In this document: positions 1 through 11,470 of the stretch, piece after piece | Layout of the letters: every line of letters starts with the position of its first letter | How positions within the stretch are numbered: the stretch's first letter is position 1 | DNA from: Oasisia sp. SBJ-2009 | Lineage: Eukaryota; Annelida; Polychaeta; Sabellida; Siboglinidae | Direction of reading: 5' to 3' | Assembly (NCBI GenBank): GCA_964017155.1 | Contig: OZ024863.1 | Location: 47,066,864-47,130,863 of the forward strand | Length of the DNA stretch: 64,000 nucleotides | The notes under the pieces: model-generated | What the model saw: only the letters and a program-made list of their open reading frames with translations | The model's database searches: none | Told to the model about the DNA's origin: nothing | Made by a program: the position numbers and the translations under genes

Positions 1-1031
1 AGACTTTATCATAACAACCATGTAACCTGAGGCTGCTGTGACTAGTGTAACTCCACCGCAGTTGAGAAGTGTGCTTCTACACACAAAATGTGTGAAACAG
101 CTTCTTATTGACATAATCAGTGTTCACACACACTTCCCTGAGTTATATATTGCTAACGAATAATTAGATCAATGGTATGTTACCACATGCTTGTCAACCA
201 CCCGGTAGCAGTAAACGATTTATAACCAATGGTTTAGGCATTATTCAATATTCACGCATTATTAAAGGACACTTTACGTAATAAGTTGATTGCCCCATAA
301 CATGCCTGTTCAGTGAAACAATGCCTGATCAACAAACAATTGGTAATTTGTCTCACACATCGATAATACTCAAAGGACTGGATTATTAATGTAATTACAT
401 GTTTTATTTGATTATTCCCTATGTACATTACTGTTCAAACAATACGGCACACAATGTGCATTCTTGTGGTTCCATAATATCGTTATTGGTTCAGTGGTTC
501 TCTTTTCTGTGGTCGACTTGATGTGAACCAGCCTCTGATGTAGGGCAGAGTTTCTCTCTCGAGTGCTACATTTCTTGGAACGCTTAAATAAACCATTAAC
601 ATGCCTAACAGTGCAAATAGCATTGTGGCTAGTAGTGACTACACGCATTCCAACTTCAGTCATGAATCTAGTCGTTGATACGGCCACTCCCCTACAAAGC
701 GGTTTCATTGTATTCGTGTCTTCACGCGGCCTCGTTCATTGTCAGACAAAGTTGATTTGAGAGCACATTTTACGCGCAGTGGTTGTCACCACTCGTTACT
801 GGATACCAAAACTGCGTGATTGTTTCTTATAAATGTACATCGAGAAATATGTATTACTTTCAGAAAGTGGATATTGTTTTAATTTGCTATTAACAATAAG
901 AGTAATACGAGTACCCTGGTGTAACACCCTCGCCGCTTTGATGTTCTCATTTTTGTTGCTTTATTACGTTTAATCAGTCATCATTATTTTAGGCAGCGTC
1001 ACGAGAAGAAAAACCTTCATTTCCGGCACAC

Positions 1032-1032
<1 letters not shown>

Positions 1033-1097
<65 letters not shown>

Positions 1098-1397
1098 TAA
1101 ATGTGTGTGTGTATGTATGTATGTATGTGTGTATGTATGTATGTATGTATGTATGTATGTATGCATGTATGCATGTATGCATGTATGCATGTATGCATGT
1201 ATGCATGTATGCATGTATGCATGTATGCATGTATGCATGTATGCATGTATGCATGTATGTATGCATGTATGCATGCATGTATGCATGCATGTATGCATGC
1301 ATGCATGTATGTATGCATGTATGTATGTATGTATGTATGCATGCATGTATGTATGCATGTATGCATGTATGTATGCATGCATGTATGCATGTGTGCG
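1033..1397. repeat. Compound microsatellite (TG)n-(TGTA)n-(TGCATGTA)n
   Basis: A (TG)n run occupies about 1034-1094. After a short interruption, tetranucleotide TGTA repeats grade into alternating TGCA/TGTA up to about 1397. All long Cys/Val or His/Thr reading frames here are translations of this repeat. Confidence 0.95.
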
Positions 1398-2618
1398 TAT
1401 ATCATTGAATATTAATATATTTATTTAGTGCGGCGGTAGCAGGTGTACCCTGTCACAAATAGCCATACACATAAATATAAAGACGGAGCGTCGCGTATGT
1501 GTATTAGTGACGCTACCGTCTAATTTCAAGAGCAAACATTTACACATTTCACGCCACGACAGGTGGTACCTGTTTGCGGTGCTTGGCTTGACATAACCGG
1601 TTTGCGTTGTACATTTGATCGAAGGCATCCGACCAATTTAAGTCGCATCGTGTCGAGACGTGTCGCGAAGGCGTGTCGCTTACTACGACACAGAACAGAC
1701 GCCGGCACCTGGCTAGCGTCGCACGATAACACGACATTGACATCCATCCTAAATCATTTCTAACGTACCTGTCAATTCACGCGAAACCATTGACGAGGTT
1801 CGAAAGTACCTCAAACGTACACACGGTTTAAAATTCACATCCCATTTCCATGTGTCCATCAAATCCGGTTTGTAAGGCGGTTCATGCGTCCACGCATAAC
1901 AAATAAGCAATAACCATACTGCGTATTCAATACGTCTTTATTCTATCTGGCTAAACAAATTCAGCGTGCCCATTAAACTTCCATAAAACGTCTTGGCACG
2001 CTTCGACCCTTCAGGTGCTAGGTAGCATTGGTTCATTCAACAATCGGCCACATCTGGACATCAAAGATCCGTCACAACAGTTTGCTATTGCATTTGCTTA
2101 CAGGCGATACATTCCTGATATCGTCAATGTGACAGTCTATTGTTTGCGGTCTATTACGGATGCTAGTGTGACGATAACGCATATGTTGTCCGGGGTTCCC
2201 GATTGACTGACCGACTATTCCATGGGTGTATTGAGTCAAATGTGACGATTCAAGGTCTATAGGTCGTTCATGGATGAATGCTTCGTCTCCATCGGGTGAA
2301 AGAAGGAACGTGTTCGGCGACTTATGCAAGTGCGACAAGATTAATTATTCTATTGTCATCGTTTACACGCATCGTTGTCTACGATGCAGGCGTCAGCCAG
2401 TGACATGACTCAGGGATGTTCGACACACACTCGACAAGCTGGTCATTCTTGGGGACAATCTATAGCTATTGCCCTCGTGTTAGGAGGCTGCTCGTGTGCA
2501 AGTTAAAGTGACAGGCCACAACACACATATCACGTGAATAGGTAGAGAAACACGTGTCTTCACGAACTAGCATGTCCGTGTTGGTGATGGCCTGCTCGTA
2601 AGTAGTGCTACGCTTGTA

Positions 2619-2780
2619 ATGCAATGCAATGCAATGCAATGCAATGCAATGCAATGCAATGCAATGCAATGCAATGCAATGCAATGCAATGCAATGCAAT
2701 GCAATGCAATGCAATGCAATGCAGTGCAATGCAATGCAGTGCAGTGCAGTGCAGTGCAGTGCAGTGCAGTGCAGTGCAGT

Positions 2781-2843
<63 letters not shown>
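2619..2843. repeat. Compound satellite (ATGCA)n-(GTGCA)n-(CA)n
   Basis: About 20 copies of the pentamer GCAAT run to about 2722. They are followed by about 12 GCAGT pentamers that differ by a single A-to-G transition, then a (CA)n tract to 2843. The sharp A-to-G phase change suggests that one variant pentamer was expanded separately. Confidence 0.95.
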
Positions 2844-2844
<1 letters not shown>

Positions 2845-4394
2845 TGCGGAACACAGGGATATACAACGAGATAGAAAAGACACTGCCAGACGAACAGACA
2901 GACGCATGGACAGTTGGACACTTTGAGAGAGAGAGAGACAGTGAAACATAGAGTGACGTATATAGGATGTCGGAACTGGAGAGCAAAATGTTTGCGCACG
3001 TAAACACGTGATAAGTTTTCTACGTCGAGACGCAGAACGTCATTAAATACATGGTCCCACTAAATTCGCTACTGGAAACACACGAAGTGACATAGCGAAG
3101 CATGGAGACCATAGCCACTAGCGAGACGGAGACGCAGAGAGACAGCGATAACACTCTTGCACGGCGTCTCTAGTGCGACACAGTAGTGGTGTTGTGTGTG
3201 GCGTGGGTATGTACCGTGCCGTGTAGACAGACAACGCCACTCTCCAAGCACAGGCAGCTGACAAGCGACACACGATGCTCATGGCCAGGCACTCAAAGCA
3301 GCAGCTCGGGCGTGATATTGAACATTAGAACGTAAACCACCAGGCGTGAAATGCAGTGTGTCACCTCGACGCTTGTACTCCGTCGGTATGCCCGGGCACA
3401 CTCGGTTCGTCTGTTGCTGGCGGCTGTTGTTTTTTGCCTGCTGAATATCGACTAACCAGATAGCATACTCATTACTCATTAGCGACAATGTGTGTCACAT
3501 GCAATGATGACCTATTATTTTGCTGCATCAATATAATAATAACAACAACATCAAGCAGTAATAACAATAGCAGTAATAATAATAAATGTAGTAATAATAA
3601 AGCATATAAGTACACACATACAAGCATACTAACGATAGACTACCAGAACCATTGTCTATATCGGCGTGATTTGATTTCTAATCGATGAAAGTATACCAAA
3701 GTATCGGTCCTCGGCACAGATCATTAGCCATAGAACGCCTCTCCTGCTGTGACGTATTGACTCGGAACGACTGTGTTTGTGGAACCAAGTCGCCAGTTTG
3801 AATGGGTTCCTAGTTCGTCTATAGGCCGTTATTAATGAGGCCAGAGTAGCCATTGCTACAGCAGGGAGTCCATTGCCGTGAATTATACCCTTGACCGCGG
3901 TCCAGCGCCATTCAGAGGCCACCACGTCGTACCAGCAGTAAACGTTCCTATATTGTTGACGCTGAGGCACTGACGTGCTTAGCCCGTATACAGAGACAAT
4001 TACTGGCAAACAATGAATAAATGGGTTGACTGTCACATTAGCGTGTGAATGTGTACGCAAATGTGTCACGGACATACTACATTATAAACGAGTCTACGCT
4101 ATTTCTATTCTCGAAGAATTTACATAGTTTCGTCAGTTGGAGTTCGTCAAGAAATTCCAACAATATCTGTAGAAAGAGATCCAGACGTTTTAGTGTTGTA
4201 AACACCGTGACCTAATTGGGGAGTAATTCATGAGCTGGTGTATTAAGTGATATATTCACCTGACCCCTGGGGCGTGCTTTGCATTGATATATGCTACACT
4301 ACAACAAACATGAGAATCTAATGCGTATGCTAAGTATCCGAAGCGATATTTTCCCTTGACAAATATACCTAATCAAACATTTGTTGTCCGACAG

Positions 4395-6604
4395 GTTGGT
4401 TCGGCTTCCAATCGGACGACGGACGTCAACTATTGCACCAGTGGTCGTCTGCGCAGGAAGTGGCCGACGCACACCCGAAGCCGCAGTGGATCCTTGCGCA
4501 CCATCCGGTCACGTGTCAGCGATACGTACAGCGGATTGGCGAGCACGACAGCGCCTACGAGCAGGTGGTCGTGCCGGCCGGAAGCGTGCTAGGAGTGGTC
4601 GAATCGGGCGCGAAGACCGCGATCCGGAAGCGATCTCGTTCGCGGTCTCGGTCTCGTTTCCAAAGCGCGATCTCGCGGCTGATAACCACCAACAGAAAGT
4701 CGAATAACAAACGGGCGGCGTCTCACTGTTTGAAGTGTCTCGACGCCGATGGCATTGAGTTGTTGCTGACGTCGGAAGAACCGGCGGTGTTTAGTGAAAT
4801 GTGTAAACTTGAAAAGCTCAGTCAGGCTTGTGTTTACCAGCTGAGTGATGTCGTGCGATGTCATCAAACCCCGGTCGTTCTCAAGATGGCGTACGGCGAG
4901 CCGCCTGCCGCCAGGTGTCACTTCACCGGCGTCGTACGCCTGGAGGAGGTGTATTTCGAGGAGTGTATCATCGCGTGTATCCTCGACGATACGGACAATC
5001 CGGTCATGTTCGAAATACCGGCCGACTCGGGGATCGAGTTCGTCGTCGCGAAAAATTCGGCGCAGTTGATGAAGGAGAAATACCTGCAGACGGTCATCGA
5101 GTATTGCCATAGCAGTCTCGATGATTATATCGTCAGTATGAAGGTGTTACACACGTTCTACTCGGACGGCTCAGAGTTGACGACCGACTCAACCTCAACG
5201 GAGCGTCTGCCCGAGCGGTCGCTGCCGCCGCTGCCGTCCGATAGCTCCAGTGTGGTGACCGCGACGTCGTCGATTCCAACACCGACCAACGAGCGGCGTC
5301 GCGAGGACTCCCTCTACGACACCATCCGGGGGATGAATCGCGCCGCAAACGGGGTCCAAATGCGGGATAATTACGGGACGAGGAGGGGGAACGAGGAGGA
5401 GGATGACGGCGGGTACTTGGTACCAATGCAGCTGCTGCTCCCGCCGGGGAGTAGCCGGCGCGGTCGTGACCCTATGCGGGAGTTTGTCCCCGTGCGGGCG
5501 TTCACTGAGCAGCAGCAACAGCAGCAGCAGCAACAGCGAGGGCGGCGTCACACGGACGCGTCGTTCCCCGTCCGACTGCCGCTCACGTCCCGGCTCAGCA
5601 CGCCCTGCTTCTCGGCGGCGATGCCGCGCGAGAGGGCGTCGTTACGTGACCGGCCGCAGCGTCGGTCGATACACGGCTCGGACTACCATCCTCGCTGCCT
5701 CGGCGGGTCGCTGTCCGTCATCGACACGATCGGCGACGGGGATAGCGCGCGCTACTCGACGGAGCGCCTCGACTCCTTCCTCGCCGACTCCGTCGACGAG
5801 CTGCGCCGACTGCGCATCTTCCAGCACTGCTCGCCAGGCGGCGTTGAACCGGAAGCGCGCGCGTACGAAGAGAGCGAGGTCGAACAGGATGTGACGTGTT
5901 TGGATACGCACGAGTCCGTAAACAATTTCCTCGACAAGATCTTCGACGGCGCCGCGTCATCGCCACCGACCGAGGACACAGCGATCCACCACCTCTCGGT
6001 GGCGGACATGTCGAACACGCTATGCTCGGACGACTTCCGGTGTCGTGGAGTGACGTCATCATCATCATTAGCGCACTCGGCGACGGACAGCATGCTTCGC
6101 GGTTCGTCCGCTCGCCGAGCCTCATTTTACCACGAAAGTCCGGGTAGCAATTCACCGCCGTACCCGTCGTGGGACCCGCCGTACGCCCAGATCCCGGCGT
6201 GCCGCGGAGACCCGTCCTTCGAGCGGCGCTCCTACGGCGCGAGGTCGTCCTCCCGGCGGGCCGACTCCGGCGTCGAGCTGGGCATCTACTCGGGGTGCGA
6301 GCTCGGCGGCATGGGAGGCTACTCGGGCTCGTCGAGCGAGGCGGAGCCGATCTACCGGCGCGCGGGCGACTGGACGCCGCCGCCGGATCTGACGACGCTG
6401 AGCACGTGCCAGGTGGCCGCGTCGCTGCGCTACATCGGGCTGCGCGAACGGCTCGTGACGCACTTCCGGGAGGAGCAGGTGGACGGGAAGCAGCTCGTGG
6501 AGCTGGACGACGCGCTCCTGCGCGAGGGGTTCCCCGAGATGAACGCGCTCGAGAGGAAGAAGCTAGTCGACTTCCTATCCGGCTGGAGGCCGAAGAAGAG
6601 CTAG
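4395..6604 (+). CDS. GAREM: GAREM-like adaptor (CABIT + SAM), 3' terminal exon
   Basis: GAREM proteins are cytoplasmic adaptors that bind GRB2/SHP2 and regulate receptor tyrosine kinase to MAPK signalling. The exon opens after a pyrimidine-rich acceptor ending ACAG at 4391-4394, in the frame that runs to TAG at 6602-6604; the frame is closed by TAA just upstream at 4370. The first 280 or so codons match the C-terminal part of a CABIT domain. A long disordered linker follows, with a Gln run near 5512-5535, Ser/Asp/Arg-rich stretches and a perfect class I SH3 ligand RSLPPLP at 5216-5236. The C-terminus (about 6388-6601) is a SAM domain ending in GWRPK, and its preceding PP-DL-LS motif closely resembles vertebrate GAREM. 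The 5' exons with the first part of CABIT are not in view, so no start codon is assigned. GC content is far higher than in surrounding DNA. Confidence 0.85.
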
Positions 6605-6937
6605 ATGACTCAAACGGACCTGTGATTGGTCGGCGGCCCGCAGACCCGGAAACTAATCGGAGGATGATAACATGACGTCACATGTCACGTGTCCTACACG
6701 CGAACATGGCTGCCACAGAGGAATGACACTAATTTTCATATTTACAGTATTGGTTTTTAATGTTATGGTTTGAAATTGTATTTTTACATTACGTTTCCAC
6801 GAAAGTGACGTTTTTGTTTTACTATCGTGGCGCTGGTAGCGTTCAGAGTTTGTACATATTTCGTTCCCGGTTTGTAAATATTTTTATTTAAAGGGAACAG
6901 AGATTGAACTTTTTGTGTTATACACGAAAACAATGTT

Positions 6938-6943
6938 AATAAA
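6938..6943 (+). promoter_or_regulatory. Poly(A) signal of the GAREM-like gene
   Basis: AATAAA lies about 330 bp after the stop codon, in AU-rich 3' UTR-like sequence with ATTTA elements. It is the first canonical hexamer after the stop. Confidence 0.6.
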
Positions 6944-7888
6944 AACTAACCATTTGCGAGTATAATCACGATTTTGTCATCTGCCTCATTAGAATGAAGT
7001 TATTTTTTATCTGTTGCAACATGAAATCAAGAGACTAGGTTCTTTTTTGACCTTTTCTCCGTTTGTATTGAACACGTTCTAACAGTTCACAACAACCGTG
7101 CTACGCCAAATGGCAAATATCTTGTTAAGTTGGAGTAGACCTTTAATATCAATCTCACCGTATAGTACGAATATATGTTTGGGTCGTACGCCTACGACGT
7201 ATTTACAGGACGTGTTAGGAAACACGAATTATCTGAATTCATGTACACAATCAGTATTTAGAAATACATAAAAGTCGTGACCATCTTGTGTCAAAATCAA
7301 CGACGAAATAGTATTAATAATAATGATTTCTTAATTACACAGAATATCAACCAACTTTATAAAGTGACTGGTTATGCAATACAGTTCTATTCTGAGGCAA
7401 GTCCCCAAAATACACTTTTTAGTTGTCAGCTAGGCACATTTTCCCATAAGACGAGACTTTATTTTCTAATTAATTTACCAATGCGCCGTGTTGTTAATCA
7501 AACAGCAGCCGATAACTAACCGGACACATGGGTGTGTCGTGGATTTAGCCTGGGGGGGGTATGACGATTGCGGGGGTAGATCACGACCTATGGTATACAA
7601 ATCAGAGCCAGAGGGTAACACTCCTTTTGTGGTGAGTTAATTAGGCTTGCATGATTCTGATAGGCGACCACATGGGTGGGATTGACCTGTACACGCCGGT
7701 ACGGTCAGCGAGTGGTCAACTGTTGGCTCATAAGTCAGACAGACGTGGACAATGCGGGTTCACCCTTCTACGCTATGTACGGCATTTGTTGTCATTGATG
7801 AACTCGATCTATGACCCCTATCAGGTCACACTGGAATGCGTCATGTTCATTGACATTACTACTAATAACACGCGCGCGCGCGCACGCA

Positions 7889-7952
<64 letters not shown>

Positions 7953-8284
7953 CACACACACACAAAACCACGCGTATATACAATAATACCATCTGTTGAA
8001 ATGACCAGCACGCAATTGTCTCAGATCGACAGACTGACAGAACCTCTAAAATGTCATGCAAACCAAAAACCAAAGTATATAAATACCGTTGTAGTTCCAG
8101 AAATAGGGCCTACATTTCCAATTCGTAATGCATTTATTTCATAAAATACAGGCCACTAGCAGCAGCGAATAAATACATCAAGAGGCGAGTGAACATCGGA
8201 GCCTGGGAGATGATGCACATACAGCGCTTTGATTAGTACACAAATATCGTCACAATCAAGTTCTAGCTTATATTTGGAAACATC
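6944..8284. other. Intergenic region between GAREM and the RTE-like element
   Basis: AT-rich sequence with no recognisable exon on either strand. It contains one (GCAC)n-(CA)n microsatellite at about 7868-7965. Confidence 0.6.
7868..7965. repeat. (GC)n-(GCAC)n-(CA)n microsatellite
   Basis: A short CGCG tract changes to GCAC tetramers and then CA dinucleotides. Reading frames of Arg/Ala/His/Thr through it are repeat translations. Confidence 0.9.
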
Positions 8285-8296
8285 TATAAAGCGTCA

Positions 8297-11200
8297 AACT
8301 CTGCCATGGACGGTCCCAAGCCCGGCTGAGAAAAGAGGAGGGTTGGGCAAAGGGCTAACAACCCTTTCCCGTAAAAAAAACAGATTGTTACGAAAACATC
8401 GACCAAAGGAACTCTACTGAACTTGGGAGAGGGAGGGCCTCCTGGGGAGAGTATGACGCCATGCAGTGAAAGCCGTAAGGAAGCTACATCGCCGATACCC
8501 TTCTTATCTTCCAAGAAAATCTCGAAAATGGGAACATGGAATGTGAGAACCATGTTCGAAACAAACAAAGCAGCCCAAATAGCAAGGGAACGACGGGCCT
8601 ACAACATCACAGTACTAGGGCTATGTGAAACAAGGTGGACACAGTCAGGGCAAGTCAGACTGAATACGGGAGAAATGATTCTCTATTCGGGGCATGAAGA
8701 GGAAGATGCACATCACACAGAAGGCGTGGCACTCATGTTGTCACATGAGGCACAGAATGCTCTCATTAACTGGGAAGCAGCGGGACCAAGGATCATCTAT
8801 GCCTCATTCAAAACAAAGAAAGAAAACATCAAGCTCAACATCATTCAGTGTTACGCACCCACAAACGACAAGGACGAAGAAACAAAAGAAGACTTTTACA
8901 ACAAACTGCAGACATTGTGTGACAAACTGAAGGAGAAGGACATGACAATACTCATGGGAGACTTGAACGCCAAAATCGGATCAGACAACAGCGGGTACGA
9001 AGAAGTCATGGGCAGACAGGGACTTGGCAAAATGAATGAAAATGGCGAGATGTTGGCCGACTTTTGTGCATTTAACAATATGATCATCGGAGGCAGCGTG
9101 TTCCCGCATCGCAGGATTCACAAGGCAACCTGGGTATCACCGGACCACAGGACAGAAAACCAAATAGACCATATCTGCATAGGACGGAAGTTCAGAAGAT
9201 CAATGCAGGATGTGAGAGTGCAGAGAGGGGCAGATGCAGCCTCAGACCACCATCTAGTGCTGGCCAGAATGAAGATGAAGCTAAAGAAGAGAGAAGTCAA
9301 GCGAAGCACCAGAACGCAGTACAATGTGGACTTCCTACAGGACAGGGTGACAAAAGAGACCTTCCGACTTACAGTCAGAAACAAATACGAAGCCCTACAA
9401 GATATCCTTGATGAAGGAAACATGGACATAGACACACAGTGGCAACAGATCAAGGAGATGTGGACCAGCACATGCAGCGAAGTTCTGGGAAAGAAGAAAT
9501 ACCAACAAAAAGACTGGATTTCTGCAGAGACTGTCAACAAAGTGCAAATGAGGAAGGAAAAGAAAGGTGCAGTTAACAACAGCCGAACGAGAGCAGCAAA
9601 AGCAGCAGCACAGGAAGAGTATACAGAGGCAAACAGAGCAGTCAAGAACAGCGTAAAAACAGACAAGGCAAACTTCATTGAAGACCTAGCCAAAGAAGCA
9701 GAGGATGCATCAGCCCAAGGAAACATGAAACAACTGTATGATGTAACAAGAAAATTAGCAGGAAAGTACAAGAACACAGACAGACCCATCAAAGATAAGA
9801 ATGGCAATGTACTTACCAGTGATGAAGACCAGTTGAAGAGATGGAGGGAACATTTTGAAGAACTGCTAAACCGGCCACCACCTCAGAACCCTCCAGACAT
9901 CGCACCAGCGGAAGAAGTACTCCAGATAAACTGCGAAAGACCAAGTAAGGCAGAAATTGAGAAAGCCATTCAGCACATGAAGAGAGGGAAAGCTTCCGGC
10001 CCAGACAAAATTCCTGCAGAGGCAATCAAGGCTGACATAGAGACCTCCACCGAGATACTGCATGACCTATTCGGGAAGATATGGGAACAAGAAGAAATAC
10101 CAACGGAATGGAAAGAAGGGTACCTTGTGAAGCTCCCAAAGAAAGGCGATATGCAAGAATGTAAGAACTATAGAGGGATAATGCTCCTATCAGTACCCGG
10201 AAAGGTCCTCAACAGAATAATCTTGGACAGACTGAAGACAGGTGTAGATGCCAAGCTCAGAGACCACCAAGCTGGCTTCCGGAAAGACAGATCCTGCACC
10301 GACCAAATTGCAACACTGAGAATCATTGTCGAACAATCCATGGAATGGGACTCATCACTGTATATAAACTTCGTTGACTACGAGAAAGCATTTGATAGCC
10401 TTGACAGAGACACGCTGTGGAAACTCCTACAGCACTACGGCATACCTGAGAAATTTATATCTCTGATAAGAAGTAGTTATGAAGACATGGCATGCAGGGT
10501 CATTCATGCAGGACAACTAACGGACTCCTTCATGGTGAAGACAGGTGTGAGGCAAGGATGTCTTCTGTCACCGTTCCTATTCCTGCTCGCCATAGACTGG
10601 ATCATGAAAAAGACTACAAAAAATAGAAGAAATGGGATCCAGTGGACACCATGGAGCCAATTGGAGGACCTGGACTTTGCGGATGACCTCGCTCTCCTCT
10701 CACACAGCCATAAACAGATGCAGGAAAAAACAGAGCAGCTAAACACAGTGTCAACACAGCTTGGACTCAACATCAACAGAAGCAAGACAAAGACTATGAA
10801 AGCCAACACAAAGAACAACAACCCCATTACATTGAACGGAGAGCCACTGGAAGAGACAGATGCATTCACATACCTGGGCAGTACAATAAATAAAACTGGA
10901 GGGACAGAAGAAGACGTCAAAGCAAGAATCCAGAAAGCAAGAGTGGCATTCATCATGTTGAGAAAAATTTGGAGAGCAAAACGAATCAAAATTAACACCA
11001 AGCTGAGATTGTTTAACTCAAATGTGAAGGCAGTTTTGCTCTACGGAGCGGAGACATGGCGAACCACACAGAAGACACTAAAGAAAATACAGACCTTCAT
11101 CAACAAATGCCTGCGCAGAATACTACACTTGAAGTGGACAGACAAGGTACCGAACACCACACTCTGGAAAACAACCAAGCAACTACCCATAGAAAATGAA

Positions 11201-11470
11201 ATAAAGAAGAGAAAATGGAGGTGGATAGGACATACACTAAGGAAACCACCAGAATCAATCACCCGTCAAGCCATCACATGGAACCCCCCAGGGAAGAGAA
11301 GAAGAGGTAGGCCACGAAACACCTGGCAGAGAGACACAGAAAAAGATACAAAAGAGATGGGGTACACCTGGAAAGAAATGGAGAAGATGGCCACAGACAG
11401 AAAACAGTGGCGTTCCTTAGTCGATGGCCTATGCTCCGAGCGAGCGAAAAGGCATAAGTAAGTAAGTAAG
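8297..11470 (+). mobile_element. Complete RTE-like non-LTR retrotransposon
   Basis: A single-ORF LINE of about 3.17 kb. Both ends are marked by an identical 12-bp target-site duplication, TATAAAGCGTCA at 8285-8296 and 11471-11482. A short 5' leader (8297-8452) contains a G-rich segment able to pair with the following AACCC. One ORF carries an apurinic-type endonuclease and a reverse transcriptase. There is essentially no 3' UTR: the element ends in AAGT tetranucleotide repeats that contain the stop codon. Short repeat tails and a single APE-RT ORF are hallmarks of the RTE clade; clade assignment is from family knowledge and was not computed. Intact ORF plus identical TSDs indicate recent insertion. 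Confidence 0.9.
8453..11461 (+). CDS. Endonuclease-reverse transcriptase of the RTE-like element
   Basis: Encodes the retrotransposition protein: an APE-type endonuclease nicks target DNA, and the reverse transcriptase primes cDNA synthesis there. The frame is open from 8423, but the first ATG is 8453; the conserved GTWNVRTM start of the endonuclease fold is at residues 27-34, after a second ATG at 8528. Endonuclease landmarks are GDLNAK (about 169-174) and the catalytic SDHH (264-267). The RT palm is complete, with an FVDYEKAFD block and FADD at about residues 742-745 in place of YxDD. The C-terminal part contains LLYGAETW and a basic RGRPRNTW segment usual in this group. Length is 1002 residues with no stop or frameshift. 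The TAA stop falls inside the terminal AAGT repeat. Confidence 0.92.
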   Translation: MTPCSESRKEATSPIPFLSSKKISKMGTWNVRTMFETNKAAQIARERRAYNITVLGLCETRWTQSGQVRLNTGEMILYSGHEEEDAHHTEGVALMLSHEAQNALINWEAAGPRIIYASFKTKKENIKLNIIQCYAPTNDKDEETKEDFYNKLQTLCDKLKEKDMTILMGDLNAKIGSDNSGYEEVMGRQGLGKMNENGEMLADFCAFNNMIIGGSVFPHRRIHKATWVSPDHRTENQIDHICIGRKFRRSMQDVRVQRGADAASDHHLVLARMKMKLKKREVKRSTRTQYNVDFLQDRVTKETFRLTVRNKYEALQDILDEGNMDIDTQWQQIKEMWTSTCSEVLGKKKYQQKDWISAETVNKVQMRKEKKGAVNNSRTRAAKAAAQEEYTEANRAVKNSVKTDKANFIEDLAKEAEDASAQGNMKQLYDVTRKLAGKYKNTDRPIKDKNGNVLTSDEDQLKRWREHFEELLNRPPPQNPPDIAPAEEVLQINCERPSKAEIEKAIQHMKRGKASGPDKIPAEAIKADIETSTEILHDLFGKIWEQEEIPTEWKEGYLVKLPKKGDMQECKNYRGIMLLSVPGKVLNRIILDRLKTGVDAKLRDHQAGFRKDRSCTDQIATLRIIVEQSMEWDSSLYINFVDYEKAFDSLDRDTLWKLLQHYGIPEKFISLIRSSYEDMACRVIHAGQLTDSFMVKTGVRQGCLLSPFLFLLAIDWIMKKTTKNRRNGIQWTPWSQLEDLDFADDLALLSHSHKQMQEKTEQLNTVSTQLGLNINRSKTKTMKANTKNNNPITLNGEPLEETDAFTYLGSTINKTGGTEEDVKARIQKARVAFIMLRKIWRAKRIKINTKLRLFNSNVKAVLLYGAETWRTTQKTLKKIQTFINKCLRRILHLKWTDKVPNTTLWKTTKQLPIENEIKKRKWRWIGHTLRKPPESITRQAITWNPPGKRRRGRPRNTWQRDTEKDTKEMGYTWKEMEKMATDRKQWRSLVDGLCSERAKRHK

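Larger units (their letters stand above)
1..4394. other. Noncoding stretch upstream of the GAREM-like exon
   Basis: No exon with family resemblance was found on either strand. The stretch holds two long compound microsatellites (1033-1397 and 2619-2843), short (AAT)n-type runs near 3540-3600 and otherwise unremarkable sequence. Because the exon at 4395 opens in mid-domain behind a splice acceptor, at least the right-hand part is probably GAREM intron. Earlier GAREM exons must lie left of the window or have been missed. Confidence 0.5.

Noticed and set aside
970..1428. Long Cys/Val and His/Thr frames on both strands
   Set aside because: Pure translation of the TG/TGTA microsatellite.
3656..4075. 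139-codon minus-strand frame
   Set aside because: No recognisable motif and no supporting splice or poly(A) signals; not distinguishable from a chance frame.
5133..6463. Several 100-170-codon frames on both strands
   Set aside because: Shadows of the GC-rich GAREM exon in other frames.
9118..9807. 229-codon minus-strand frame
   Set aside because: Shadow antisense to the reverse transcriptase ORF of the RTE-like element.
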